Of a DNA stretch of 64,000 nucleotides, positions 28,689-38,399 are shown one piece after another. Within the stretch, counting starts at the first letter, position 1; every line of letters starts with the position of its first letter. Both the position numbers and the translations under genes were made by a program. The notes below the pieces were generated by a model, which saw only the letters and a list, made by a program, of their open reading frames with translations, did not search any database and was not told the DNA's origin. Source of the stretch: Planctomycetes bacterium GWF2_41_51 (GTDB lineage Bacteria; Planctomycetota; Phycisphaerae; Sedimentisphaerales; UBA12454); contig MHXZ01000070.1 of assembly GCA_001825665.1 (NCBI GenBank), positions 39,886-103,885 on the forward strand, written 5' to 3'.

Positions 28689-29678
28689 ATGAAAACTAAA
28701 ATTAAAATACTAATTTGGGCGATTCTGACATCTCTTGCTGTAATCGGGCTTGTGTATCAACCGCACAAAAAAAAGGCAATAGTGTTAAGAATTGCTCACA
28801 GCCTTGATAATACGCATCCTCTGCATAAATCACTAGAATTCTTTGCAAAACAAGTAGAAACAACCTCCCACGAACAAATAAAAGTATATATTTATCCAAA
28901 TAGTCAGCTTGGCTCTGATAGAGAGACTATCGAACAATTACAGTCGGGAGTGATTCCGATGAGTGTTTGTTCTTGTGGTCCGCTCGAAAGCTTTATCCCT
29001 CAAATGCAGATTTTCGGAGTTCCATATCTGTTCCGCAATAAAGAACATATGCTCAAAACCCTTAATTCCAAGATAGGTGACGAACTTCTTGCAAGTGGTG
29101 AAGAATACGGATTAAAAGGATTATGCTTTTTTGATGCCGGGGCAAGAAGTTTTTATACCAAGAATATACCCATTCACTGTCCTGAAGATTTAAAAGGCCT
29201 AAAAATCAGGGTTATGAAAACCAATATGTCAATCCAGACAGTCAAAGCTCTTCGTAGTTCACCTACACCTATCGATTTTGGCGAACTTTACACTGCCTTG
29301 CAGCAGGGAGTGGTTGACGGGGCAGAAAACAACCCTCCAAGCTTTTATACCTCCATGCATTATGAACTGTGTAAATTTTACTGTCTCGATGAACATCAGC
29401 GAATTCCTGATATGCTCTTAATAAGCAGCGTTTTCTGGAGTAAACTTAGTAAGGAACAACAACAAATAATTAGTAATGCTGCGCAGAAATGTGTCCTGTT
29501 TCAATATAAATTATGGAGTCAAAAAGAAATCTCGGCATTACAAAAAGTTCAGGATGCAGGTGTCAAGGTAATAGAACCAGATAAACGGCCCTTTATTGAA
29601 GCTGTACAGCCTTTGTGGCATAGTTTCCATAACACATGGACAGGTGATATGATAACAAAGATTCAGGCAGTTAAATGA
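28689..29678 (+). CDS. dctP: TRAP transporter solute-binding protein (DctP family)
   Basis: 329-residue extracytoplasmic substrate-binding protein of a TRAP transporter. An N-terminal membrane anchor or uncleaved signal (IKILIWAILTSLAVIGLVYQ) is followed by the DctP fold. Family marks: VLRIAHSLDNTHPLHKSLEF at the start, GVPYLFRNKEH, GARSFYTKNI with R153, and GLKIRVMKTNM with R174, the arginine that binds the carboxylate of the ligand; then ELYTALQQGVVDGAENNPPS. R174 is intact, so the ligand is likely a carboxylate, such as a uronate. The stop overlaps the dctQ start by four bases. Substrate not determined. Confidence 0.92.
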   Translation: MKTKIKILIWAILTSLAVIGLVYQPHKKKAIVLRIAHSLDNTHPLHKSLEFFAKQVETTSHEQIKVYIYPNSQLGSDRETIEQLQSGVIPMSVCSCGPLESFIPQMQIFGVPYLFRNKEHMLKTLNSKIGDELLASGEEYGLKGLCFFDAGARSFYTKNIPIHCPEDLKGLKIRVMKTNMSIQTVKALRSSPTPIDFGELYTALQQGVVDGAENNPPSFYTSMHYELCKFYCLDEHQRIPDMLLISSVFWSKLSKEQQQIISNAAQKCVLFQYKLWSQKEISALQKVQDAGVKVIEPDKRPFIEAVQPLWHSFHNTWTGDMITKIQAVK

Positions 29679-30175
29679 TCAAAACAATAAAATCTATAAA
29701 ATTAATCTTCGACCGGATAATTAATCTTCTGGCAATATTTATCATGAGCATTCTGGTTATTGATGTTGTCTGGCAGGTGATTGCCAGATATGTACTTAAA
29801 AATCCGGGTGCATGGACAGAAGAACTTTCGGGATTTCTGCTAATCTGGGCAGGATTGCTTGGGACATGCATCTCACACAGGGAAAAGGCCCATTTAGGAA
29901 TTGACTATTTAGTGGAAAAATTTCAACCGCAAAATAGAGACCTTATCAGAATTCTAATTAGCCTTTTAACAACTGTCTTTGCTATTTCTGTGCTTGTATG
30001 CGGAGGCTGTCAGCTGGTAAAAGCCACCTTTATAACCAATCAGTACTCTCCGGCACTGGGTATACAAATGGGATACGTTTACTTGATTCTGCCGATTAGC
30101 GGAATATTGATAATTATATATAGTCTGCAACAACTCCGGGGATATTACATAGACATGAAAAAGAGGGAAGCCTGA
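29675..30175 (+). CDS. dctQ: TRAP transporter small permease (DctQ family)
   Basis: 166 residues with four membrane helices: LAIFIMSILVIDVVWQVIAR, LSGFLLIWAGLLGTCISHRE, IRILISLLTTVFAISVLVCG and MGYVYLILPISGILIIIYSL. The W-T-E-E-x-x-G-F-x-x-I-W-x-G-x-L-G signature of DctQ is present (AWTEELSGFLLIWAGLLG). It pairs with DctM to form the sodium-driven permease. Its stop overlaps the dctM start by one base, so the three genes are one transcript. Confidence 0.92.
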   Translation: MIKTIKSIKLIFDRIINLLAIFIMSILVIDVVWQVIARYVLKNPGAWTEELSGFLLIWAGLLGTCISHREKAHLGIDYLVEKFQPQNRDLIRILISLLTTVFAISVLVCGGCQLVKATFITNQYSPALGIQMGYVYLILPISGILIIIYSLQQLRGYYIDMKKREA

Positions 30176-31470
30176 TGTTTTCACCGCTAACTGTAATGAT
30201 AATATCTTTTGCAGTAATGCTTTTTTTGGAAGTGCCGATTGCTGTGGGGCTGGGCATTTCATCACTTCTGGCGATAATTACAATCGGCAATATCCCTGCT
30301 TTTCTTGTTGTTGCTCAAAGGATAATGAACGGTATGAACAGTTTTACACTGCTTGCAATTCCATTCTTTATTTTAGCCGGCTTGTTTATGGGCAGAGGAG
30401 GAATTGCCCGAAGATTGGTTGATTTTGCAAATGTTCTTGTCGGCAGACTGCCCGGCGGACTGTCGTATGTGAACGTGCTTACCTGTATGCTGTTTGGCTC
30501 TATTTCCGGCTCTTCAGCAGCCGCAGTTTCAGCTGTCGGCGGGTTTATGATACCCTTGATGAATAAAATGGGATACGATAAAAACTTTAATGCATCGGTA
30601 ACCATCACAGCGGCAACTACCGGGCTGCTGATTCCGCCAAGTAACGCTATGATCATTTATGCTTTAGCTGCGGGCGGATCAGTTTCAATAGCTACTATTT
30701 TTATTGCCGGTATTATTCCCGGTATTTTGGTCGGTCTTGCATTGATGTTCGTGGCAGGTATTGTCTCTTCAAAAAAAGGGTATGGAAAGGGAGCCTCCTA
30801 TCCTTTCAGTGAAGCAATATCAAAATTCTTTAAGGCGATACCGGCGTTGTTTCTGGTTGTTATTATACTCGGCGGGATTCTTTCCGGCATATTCACCCCG
30901 ACCGAAGCTTCAGCAATCGCTGTGGTTTACGCCTTTTTACTTTCAGTCATAATATACAGAGAAGTTAAAATTAACGAAATACCCGCGATTCTTCTGCAAT
31001 GCGTCATTACTACCGGAGTAGTTTTTTTTCTTATAGGCACATCAATGGCCACAAGTTGGGTGCTGGCTTATGAGAATATTCCATCTAAGATTAGCCAGGC
31101 GTTGATAGGACTTTCTGAAAACAGATACATTATTTTTCTTATCATCAACCTGATTCTGCTTGCAGTGGGAACTTTTATGGATATGACTCCTGCGATACTC
31201 ATTTTTACCCCTATCTTTCTGCCGGTTGTTAAAAATCTGGGAATGGATCCTATTCAGTTCGGGATTATAATGGTCTTAAACCTCAGTATCGGCTTGTGTA
31301 CCCCGCCGGTAGGAACTTCACTTTTCATAGGCTGTGGAATTGCTGATACAACTGTCACAGAAATAACGCCGCATCTGATAAAGTTTTTTGCTGCTATGAT
31401 TGCGGTGTTGATGCTTTGCACTTACGTTCCGGAAATTTCGACGTTACTTCCGAGATTATTCCATATGTAG
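30175..31470 (+). CDS. dctM: TRAP transporter large permease (DctM family)
   Basis: 431 residues with about 12 hydrophobic helices. Family features are LLAIPFFILAGLFMGRGGIA, the SGSSAAAVSAVGGFMIPLM elevator-motif segment, LIPPSNAMIIYALAAGGSVS, FTPTEASAIAVVYAFLLS, and GLCTPPVGTSLFIGCGIAD. These match the sodium- and substrate-binding hairpins of the large subunit. It exchanges sodium for the ligand delivered by DctP. It overlaps the longest reading frame of the next gene, whose true start is most likely 31479, just past the DctM stop. Confidence 0.93.
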   Translation: MFSPLTVMIISFAVMLFLEVPIAVGLGISSLLAIITIGNIPAFLVVAQRIMNGMNSFTLLAIPFFILAGLFMGRGGIARRLVDFANVLVGRLPGGLSYVNVLTCMLFGSISGSSAAAVSAVGGFMIPLMNKMGYDKNFNASVTITAATTGLLIPPSNAMIIYALAAGGSVSIATIFIAGIIPGILVGLALMFVAGIVSSKKGYGKGASYPFSEAISKFFKAIPALFLVVIILGGILSGIFTPTEASAIAVVYAFLLSVIIYREVKINEIPAILLQCVITTGVVFFLIGTSMATSWVLAYENIPSKISQALIGLSENRYIIFLIINLILLAVGTFMDMTPAILIFTPIFLPVVKNLGMDPIQFGIIMVLNLSIGLCTPPVGTSLFIGCGIADTTVTEITPHLIKFFAAMIAVLMLCTYVPEISTLLPRLFHM

Positions 31471-31478
31471 GGATACCA

Positions 31479-32627
31479 ATGAAGAACAAGAGACAATGGA
31501 TAAAATCAATTTTAAACGGAGAAAATGTTCCAACCGCTCAATACTGGATGTCATTTTTTAATGCGGATACTGCAAGAAAACTAACGCCTAAATCCTGTCA
31601 TTTCAATGGAATGAGCTTATACGAAGTTGGCAGCAATTTCGATATGAGCGGGATGAGTTATGATGACCTTGACAGATTAATTGAATTTAACAATTACACA
31701 GATCGTTGTTTTGCCTGTCTTGGCAAAGGAGCCGCAATAATGTTCGGTCATGGTGGTCCGGGCGAATTTTTCTGCAGGACTATTGAAAAAGGTGATAACT
31801 ATGTTATTGTCCAATATGAAACTGGGGTAAAAAGCAAAATACAGTTCAAACCGCATTTCTATCACACATTCGACCATCCGATAAAAACACTGGATGACCT
31901 GAATGATCTTAAACTTCCTGCCCCGGATAATCCTCTGCGTTATGAGGGACTTGAAAACAATGCCAGATACCTCAAATCAAAGGGACAATATGTCGTCGGT
32001 TCTCTAAACGGATTCTTTTCAGGAATACATTATTTTTTGATGGACTATCAGGACACTTTAATATCCCTGCTTACTGAGCAAAACTTGATACAGGCCGCAG
32101 TGGATAAAATTGGTCGGTGGAATTTAGTTGCCGCAGAAAATATGATTAAGGCTGGCGTTGACGGACTTGCAATTTGTGACGATCTCGGCTCAAAACAAAA
32201 TCTTCTAATGTCCCCCCAGCATTATCGACAGTTTTTCAAACCATGGCATAGAAAACTTTGCGACCTTGCCCATGAAAACGGGGTAACAATCCACCTGCAT
32301 TCGCATGGAACTATCCATCCCCTGCTGAATGATCTTGTTGAATGCGGATTTGATTTTATTAATCCATTTGACCCTGAAGAAGGTTTTGATATTGAGAAAA
32401 TCCTGGAACAATACTCAAAGAAGTTTGTGGTTGTTGGTGGATTCCCAGGTACATTCTGGTATTGGCCCAACCAAAAACAGGAAGAATACTTAAGTCGAAT
32501 GGCAGAACTTGGAAGGAAATACAAAAGATTCATATTTATGGATTCAAGCGGCGTGCCTGACAATATATCTGCTGCGGACTATTTAAGAATTACACAATTA
32601 TCAAAAGCGGCAAGATCAAGTATATGA
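31479..32627 (+). CDS. URO-D-family protein 1 (HSHG type)
   Basis: 382 residues from the ATG at 31479, nine bases after the dctM stop; an earlier frame start (31416) lies inside dctM. It is a uroporphyrinogen-decarboxylase-fold (URO-D) protein, an (alpha/beta)8 barrel also used by cobalamin methyltransferases such as MtaA. It lacks the heme-decarboxylase pattern and has HLHSHG (272-277) where MtaA-type enzymes have a zinc-binding H-x-C. I see no cysteine in that motif, so metal or corrinoid use is unclear. A methyl-transfer role on methylated sugar or another methyl donor is inference. It overlaps the downstream GH2 gene by four bases (ATGA). Confidence 0.8.
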   Translation: MKNKRQWIKSILNGENVPTAQYWMSFFNADTARKLTPKSCHFNGMSLYEVGSNFDMSGMSYDDLDRLIEFNNYTDRCFACLGKGAAIMFGHGGPGEFFCRTIEKGDNYVIVQYETGVKSKIQFKPHFYHTFDHPIKTLDDLNDLKLPAPDNPLRYEGLENNARYLKSKGQYVVGSLNGFFSGIHYFLMDYQDTLISLLTEQNLIQAAVDKIGRWNLVAAENMIKAGVDGLAICDDLGSKQNLLMSPQHYRQFFKPWHRKLCDLAHENGVTIHLHSHGTIHPLLNDLVECGFDFINPFDPEEGFDIEKILEQYSKKFVVVGGFPGTFWYWPNQKQEEYLSRMAELGRKYKRFIFMDSSGVPDNISAADYLRITQLSKAARSSI

Positions 32628-35600
32628 AAGAAATTTATAAAATGAAAAATCTATCAATTTTAATTTTAGTAATATTGTTCGCCGCAGTTACACAAGGGTC
32701 AAAAATATTATTAGAATCAAACTTTAATAATATGGACGGCTGGAACCAGGAATACGGCGGACAATGGCAGATAAAAGACCAGACTTGTCAAGGCAAAACT
32801 CGTTCTATATGGGCAGGTAATAAAACATGGGAAAATTATAGTTTCTCTTTGAAGGCACGCTGTATCGAAGGCGATGAAGAAGGACAGATATGGTTCTCTG
32901 TACGTTATACTAATGAATGGAACAGATACGCTATAGCTATCCGCGGCGGTCTGCTTGATGAAGTTGCGCTTTTTAGATATGAGGATGCAGATCCACCGAC
33001 ACCACGTTTCCTTTGTCCCCTGAATATCCCGCTCGGATTCGATTTTAAATCAAATACATGGTATAACATAAAAGCTGAAGTCACCGGCCCAAGAATAAAA
33101 ATATGGGTTGGCGATGTCGAAAAGCCGCAGATCGATTACACCGACAGCAATCCTATTCTCAATGGAGCCGTAGCAATAGGCGGCAACTATTATGCTTGTC
33201 AGTTTGATGATGTTAAAGTTCAGGAAATCCAAGGGAGTTTTAACATTGACAACGTCAACTTCGCTAATTCAGCCATCAAATACAATTTCGGATCATCAAA
33301 CACCAGGATAAATGGGTTTATTAATTCTGATGGTTCTGTATATGACAAATCCCTTGGCTTCGGCTGGAACAAAGATATGCGATCCGCGGTCAGAAAAAGA
33401 AATCTCTCCAGCATACCCGAACTTGACACACTCATCACCGTTGCTCACGCCATGACAGATGCCACATTTACTATTGACACGCCCAACAGGGATTATTGTG
33501 TCACTGCCGTTGGCTATGACCCGCAATACGACACTTATTTTAAAATCTTCGCAAATGATACCTGCCTTGCGAATATCCCTTTAAAAAAAGGAACGCCGTT
33601 ATTCGCCGCTGACAAAGTCCGTGTTGACAATGGGAAAATTGAAATAAAAGTTGTCAAACCTGCAAGTGAACCGGCTGTATCGTTAGCTTATGTCGTCATT
33701 GAACCGTGGCATGATGTTGCAGACCGAGAGTCTCAAAGAATAAAACCCGTTACGATTCAAACTGATTCATCTGATATCAATGAAAAATTAAGAATAGCCC
33801 AGAGGCAGCAATATCAACCGTTAAATATCAAAGACACTATAAAGCAGGGCAGAACACAGATTTCATTAAACGGCAACTGGCTTTTCATGCCCTCACAGTA
33901 TCTTGATGAAACAGCACAACCTCAATTGCCGCAATACTCCGATATTAACTGGCATATTATTGATGTGCCTGAATTCTGGAATCAGATAGCATGGTGGACT
34001 ATGGAGGTCGCAGGCTACGGTCTTCGCGGCCAGGCAATGGCATACAGATATGATGAAGTTCGGCGTACGGAAAAATATACCTTTGATTATGCACAAACTA
34101 ACTCTGCGTGGTATCGACAATGGATAACCATTCCTGAAACCATTAAAGGTCGGCGTGTCATCATCAATTTCCAGGCTTCCGCTTCAGTAACCAGTGTTTA
34201 TATCAATGGCCGTCACATCAGCAACCACATTGGGATGTTCACACCCTTTGAATTCGACATCACAGATTACATAATCTATGATAAGCCAAATCTGATTGCC
34301 GTACATGTGTCCAGCGGTGCACGAAAAATGGCAGAATCTGATATGGCAGAATCTGATAAGGTTGCAGGAATCGCAATTACGATGGTCGTTACGGATGAAA
34401 TGCTCAATTCTCTGCCAAAAGGAATCTATAGCTCACAATCCACAAGCCCCGATTACACGATTTATAGAAAAATCCAGCGCCCCGCCGGTCTTTGGCAGCC
34501 CGTCTCGTTGTTCGTCACAAATTCGACAGTAATTGAAAATGTTTTTTTTAAACCCGAGATAAATGGGGCAAATATCGATGTAACTTTAAAAAATTCTGGT
34601 AACACAAAGTTCGATGGTGCCATTAAGGTTAATGTCGTTGACATAACTGCTTCCAGACAGATATCGGTAGATGTAAATCAATCTCAGACCCTTACTTTCC
34701 ATATTGACGTTGATAACCCAAAACTCTGGACTCCCGAAACTCCAAATCTGTATAAACTCAACGTCGCCCTAATAAAAAATAGTAAGCAAATCGACAATTA
34801 CTCTTGCAACGTCGGGTTTAGAACTTTCAAAGTCAAAAACGGAATATATTATTTCAATGAACGGCCACACTGGCTTGGCGGAGCCAATATGCCCCCGCAT
34901 GGTTTGCGGCCAAACGACAAAAAATTAGCAAATAAATTTATGAAATTGATGCACGACGGCCATCAGATGATTACTCGCTCCACCGGCAGCCCCCTTACGC
35001 CTGTCTGGGCCGATGCCGCTGACAAACAAGGCGTTGCAGTCAGCCTCGAAGGCACCTGGCCTTGGATGGGTCTCTATGACCACCCCATGCCTGAAGGTAT
35101 TCTCATGGAAGCATGGCAAAATGAAATGATCGACCTGGTAAAACAACTCCGCAATCACCCAAGCATCATCATGTGGACTATAGGTAACGAATTCAACTAC
35201 CACCCCCAATTCCACAAGGATGCCGAAAATCCCGAACAGATCTACCTGAAAAAAATGCATATCCTTTCTGAATTTGTAAAAAAGCTCAGACAACTTGATC
35301 CCACAAGACCGATTTGCCTCTGGTCAAATTATACACGAGAAAAAGACCTCTATGAACGCATTCTCAAACCCGGTAACATTGACGACGGCGACATCACCGA
35401 TCCGCATCTGTATCTTGGCTGGTACATGCCTTCAGTTTTTCAGGACTCACGCTACAACGGCGGCTATCTGCCGGAATACACCGGCCAGGCAATAATGTCA
35501 CAGGAAGCCTCTACAGGTTATCCCAATAACGACAACGGCTCGCCCGAAAGAATATACATCCAGCTATACACTCCACAAAGCTGGATTGGTGATGATGCTT

Positions 35601-36742
35601 ACGAACATCGCGATCCTTCAGTATTTCTTGACTACAATGCGCTAATATCTAAAGAATGGATGGAAGATGTACGCAGAACGAGGCGAACTGCCGGATGGGT
35701 CGCCTTTTCAAACGTATGCTGGTTCAAATACGCAAGCTTTGCTGACCACATTCAGCCATACCCGACATACTACGAAATGAAAAAAGCTCTTCAGCCAGTC
35801 CTCGTTAGTCTCGACCAGCGCGACAGGCATTATTATCAGGGAAACAATTTCTCAGGCAAAATCGTCGTTGTCAATGATGATATCAATGGAAGTAACTTTG
35901 AAAATCTCAAATGCACGATTGACCTCATCAACCGTAACAAAGAGAAAGTCTTCAGTACATCCATTCTCATCGGCAATTGTCCTTACTACGGAAAAACCGT
36001 CAATGATTTCTATTTTACCATACCCGACAACCTTACCGACACCAGAGACAACTTCAAACTCCGACTGACACTCAACTCCGGCCGCAAACAACTCAGCCGG
36101 AACAACTACACACTGCTCATCGCCTCAAAAGACTGGGGCTGCCCCAAAGCTAACATCAAAAATATAGGGATCCTCAAAGCGAATAATATTGTCAAAAAGT
36201 ATCTTCACAATCTTGGTGCAACTGATATTACAATTGATGATATTAAAAAACAGCAGCCTGTCATTTGGGCCAACGTGCGAATCCCTGACATCACATCCTG
36301 CGAATCTCAAAAGCTCCTAGACTATGTCGCAAACGGCGGCACTCTCATTCTTCTCGAAACCCAAAACGCAAACACTATCCTGCCCGATGGCATTGTTAAG
36401 GAAATCTTCAAAGACAACGTGGAATTTGCCAACATCGAACTACCCCAACACCCTCTCTTCGATGGCTTCGAATCTCAGGATTTGCGATGGCTCAACGGCT
36501 CAGGCACATCTCTGTACGCCGCCGGCTCAAGCTATATACTCTGTAAAAACGCCCCATGCATAAAACTGACCGAGCACATACCCTACGGCTACGGCAGTAA
36601 AGACACCATAACCTGCCCGATGTTCATCGTTGATCACGGCAAAGGCAGAATCCTTGTAAGTGAGATCAGAACTTCTGCCTGCGATACCGACCCCCTCGCC
36701 GGCAAGATACTAAGTAATATTATCAATTGGGCAAATAAATAA
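32624..36742 (+). CDS. very large secreted GH2 glycosidase with accessory domains
   Basis: 1372 residues with signal peptide (about 7-30, KNLSILILVILFAAVTQG). Order: laminin-G/DUF1080-like domain (about 30-205, NNMDGWNQEYGGQWQIKDQ...FDDVKVQEIQ), malectin-like domain (about 210-365, YNFGSSNTRINGFINSDGSV), GH2 jelly-roll (about 410-640), Ig-like domain (to about 740), TIM barrel (about 745-1080) with acid/base E856 in TIGNEFN and nucleophile E961 in MSQEAS, then beta domains and a Rossmann-like ThuA/glutamine-amidotransferase-style domain near 1180-1372. The last part (CPMFIVDHGKGRILVSEIRT...GKILSNIINW) recurs as a relic immediately downstream. The nucleophile context is degenerate relative to lacZ but both carboxylates are present. 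It starts at the ATGA overlap with the URO-D gene; M7 is an alternative start. Confidence 0.82.
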   Translation: MKEIYKMKNLSILILVILFAAVTQGSKILLESNFNNMDGWNQEYGGQWQIKDQTCQGKTRSIWAGNKTWENYSFSLKARCIEGDEEGQIWFSVRYTNEWNRYAIAIRGGLLDEVALFRYEDADPPTPRFLCPLNIPLGFDFKSNTWYNIKAEVTGPRIKIWVGDVEKPQIDYTDSNPILNGAVAIGGNYYACQFDDVKVQEIQGSFNIDNVNFANSAIKYNFGSSNTRINGFINSDGSVYDKSLGFGWNKDMRSAVRKRNLSSIPELDTLITVAHAMTDATFTIDTPNRDYCVTAVGYDPQYDTYFKIFANDTCLANIPLKKGTPLFAADKVRVDNGKIEIKVVKPASEPAVSLAYVVIEPWHDVADRESQRIKPVTIQTDSSDINEKLRIAQRQQYQPLNIKDTIKQGRTQISLNGNWLFMPSQYLDETAQPQLPQYSDINWHIIDVPEFWNQIAWWTMEVAGYGLRGQAMAYRYDEVRRTEKYTFDYAQTNSAWYRQWITIPETIKGRRVIINFQASASVTSVYINGRHISNHIGMFTPFEFDITDYIIYDKPNLIAVHVSSGARKMAESDMAESDKVAGIAITMVVTDEMLNSLPKGIYSSQSTSPDYTIYRKIQRPAGLWQPVSLFVTNSTVIENVFFKPEINGANIDVTLKNSGNTKFDGAIKVNVVDITASRQISVDVNQSQTLTFHIDVDNPKLWTPETPNLYKLNVALIKNSKQIDNYSCNVGFRTFKVKNGIYYFNERPHWLGGANMPPHGLRPNDKKLANKFMKLMHDGHQMITRSTGSPLTPVWADAADKQGVAVSLEGTWPWMGLYDHPMPEGILMEAWQNEMIDLVKQLRNHPSIIMWTIGNEFNYHPQFHKDAENPEQIYLKKMHILSEFVKKLRQLDPTRPICLWSNYTREKDLYERILKPGNIDDGDITDPHLYLGWYMPSVFQDSRYNGGYLPEYTGQAIMSQEASTGYPNNDNGSPERIYIQLYTPQSWIGDDAYEHRDPSVFLDYNALISKEWMEDVRRTRRTAGWVAFSNVCWFKYASFADHIQPYPTYYEMKKALQPVLVSLDQRDRHYYQGNNFSGKIVVVNDDINGSNFENLKCTIDLINRNKEKVFSTSILIGNCPYYGKTVNDFYFTIPDNLTDTRDNFKLRLTLNSGRKQLSRNNYTLLIASKDWGCPKANIKNIGILKANNIVKKYLHNLGATDITIDDIKKQQPVIWANVRIPDITSCESQKLLDYVANGGTLILLETQNANTILPDGIVKEIFKDNVEFANIELPQHPLFDGFESQDLRWLNGSGTSLYAAGSSYILCKNAPCIKLTEHIPYGYGSKDTITCPMFIVDHGKGRILVSEIRTSACDTDPLAGKILSNIINWANK

Positions 36743-36763
36743 TAAAAGAATCTGGAGATTATT

Positions 36764-37036
36764 ATGAAAATGGGTACGACAAAACTTTTTGGCAGTGTTA
36801 TGCGGCCTGTTTTCTTAATCGCCAGTAGCTTTTCCATAAATTTGACTGCTGCAATAGGCTTTTTTAAAAATATGACTACTTCTCCAATGTTTTTAGTCAA
36901 TTATGGAAAAGGGGAAATCTTGGTTGGCGAATTAAAATTGTCATCATGCAATATAGACACAGTTGCAGGTAAAATTCTTACTAATATCATTAATTGGGTT
37001 GGAATAGTAATAGTTCATAATTCTTACTTAAAATGA
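36764..37036 (+). pseudogene. duplicated C-terminal fragment of the GH2 gene
   Basis: A 90-codon ORF with a GGAG site seven bases before its ATG. Its second half, TSPMFLVNYGKGEILVGELK then LSSCNIDTVAGKILTNIINW, matches the GH2 C-terminus (CPMFIVDHGKGRILVSEIRT, then SACDTDPLAGKILSNIINW). The first 40 residues do not match. It looks like a decayed tandem copy whose body was lost. It could still be translated as a small hydrophobic protein, but I see no function. Confidence 0.6.
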
Positions 37037-37064
37037 GACCGATTGTAGAAAGGCTATATAATAT

Positions 37065-38207
37065 ATGCGTTTTACAAGGCAGCAGTATCTGGATTTAATG
37101 CTATTTGGGAATGCTGAAAGGCAAATGTTTGTCGAACTTTTTGGTCCACTGGTGGGACTTGAAGAAGAATGGACGGCTCAAGGCGCCAGTCAGGAAGAAA
37201 TAGGTATGAGGGCTTTTGATTGGGATTATGTTCCCTTTGTGGATTGTGGTGCAAATGCCTTTTTCTATGGTCAGCTGGCAAATCCACAAATTATTCAAGA
37301 AACTGATAAATATATTATCGCAAGAGATCTGCTGGGAAGAACAACCAAATTATGCAAGGGCAGTTCAACAATTCCAATGCCTCAAGATTACCCTGTCAGG
37401 AACATGGATGACTGGAGGAAAATAAAGCATCTCTTTGAATACAATAAAAAAAGAGTTAATTTAGAGAAGATTCATGAAGCCAAGGACTTAAGGCAAAAAG
37501 GATATGTGATCGTAGCCAATATTTTTGGCTCTTTTGATACGATACGTATGTTGATGGGTGAAGAAAATTGCTGTATTTCATACTATTCACAACCAGAACT
37601 TATACATGATATTATTGAGACCATAACCCATATGACAACAGGCGTTTTTGAGCAAGTTCTTGAAATGATACCGGTTGATCAGTTGCAGGTTCATGAAGAT
37701 ATGGCCGGAAAGGCTGGACCCATGATAGGACCTAAACAAATAATTGAATTTTTTAAGCCTTATTATGAAAATATTTGGGATATGTTCTCATCATATGGCA
37801 CAAGAATTTTTCAAATGGATAGTGATGGAAATATCAATCCAATCATTGATGTACTTCTCGAGTGCGGCATTAATTCTATATATCCTATGGAACCTGCAGC
37901 GGGCATGGATATTGTGGAAATAAGAAAAAAATATGGCCAAAAACTATCTATGGTCGGAGGTATTGATAAACATATCCTCCGCATGACGAAAAATGATATA
38001 AAAAAAGAATTGGAATACAAAATGCAGCCACTAATGCAACAGGGAGGTCTGATTTTCGGTCTTGACCATAGAATACCAAACGGCACACCTTTAGAAAATT
38101 ATCGATATTATGTCGATTTAGGCAGGGAAATCTTGGGTATTCCTCCGAGAAAGATAGAATACAAAGGCTGGCAGCGAATGGCGTTCTGCGAAGCATCGTG
38201 CTTATAA
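37065..38207 (+). CDS. URO-D-family protein 2 (DSDGN type)
   Basis: 380 residues, URO-D barrel. AAAGG sits 11 bases upstream. The motif at 251-256 reads M-D-S-D-G-N, the equivalent of the H-x-C-G motif in MtaA-type proteins, with both metal-ligand positions replaced. Typical barrel elements are VHEDMAGKAGPMIGPKQIIEFFKPYYENI and SIYPMEPAAGMDIVEIRKKY followed by KLSMVGGIDKHILR. It is a different subgroup from protein 1. A cobalamin-linked methyltransferase and a sugar-modifying enzyme are both possible; genuine heme biosynthesis is unlikely because four copies sit in a hydrolase locus. Confidence 0.8.
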   Translation: MRFTRQQYLDLMLFGNAERQMFVELFGPLVGLEEEWTAQGASQEEIGMRAFDWDYVPFVDCGANAFFYGQLANPQIIQETDKYIIARDLLGRTTKLCKGSSTIPMPQDYPVRNMDDWRKIKHLFEYNKKRVNLEKIHEAKDLRQKGYVIVANIFGSFDTIRMLMGEENCCISYYSQPELIHDIIETITHMTTGVFEQVLEMIPVDQLQVHEDMAGKAGPMIGPKQIIEFFKPYYENIWDMFSSYGTRIFQMDSDGNINPIIDVLLECGINSIYPMEPAAGMDIVEIRKKYGQKLSMVGGIDKHILRMTKNDIKKELEYKMQPLMQQGGLIFGLDHRIPNGTPLENYRYYVDLGREILGIPPRKIEYKGWQRMAFCEASCL

Positions 38208-38399
38208 ATGTGGTACTAAACAATATGCCAACATAATTTCGACGAGGTATATATATGTACTACACAAGCTTTTACTATATTGAAGTTAGAAGTTGAATTT
38301 TATAAAAAGAGATAATTGAATAGCTGGCATTTTGAGACCGCGTGTAGCCAGTATTACAAAATGCTCATAAATGATAACATTAAGAAAGGGAAAAACAAT

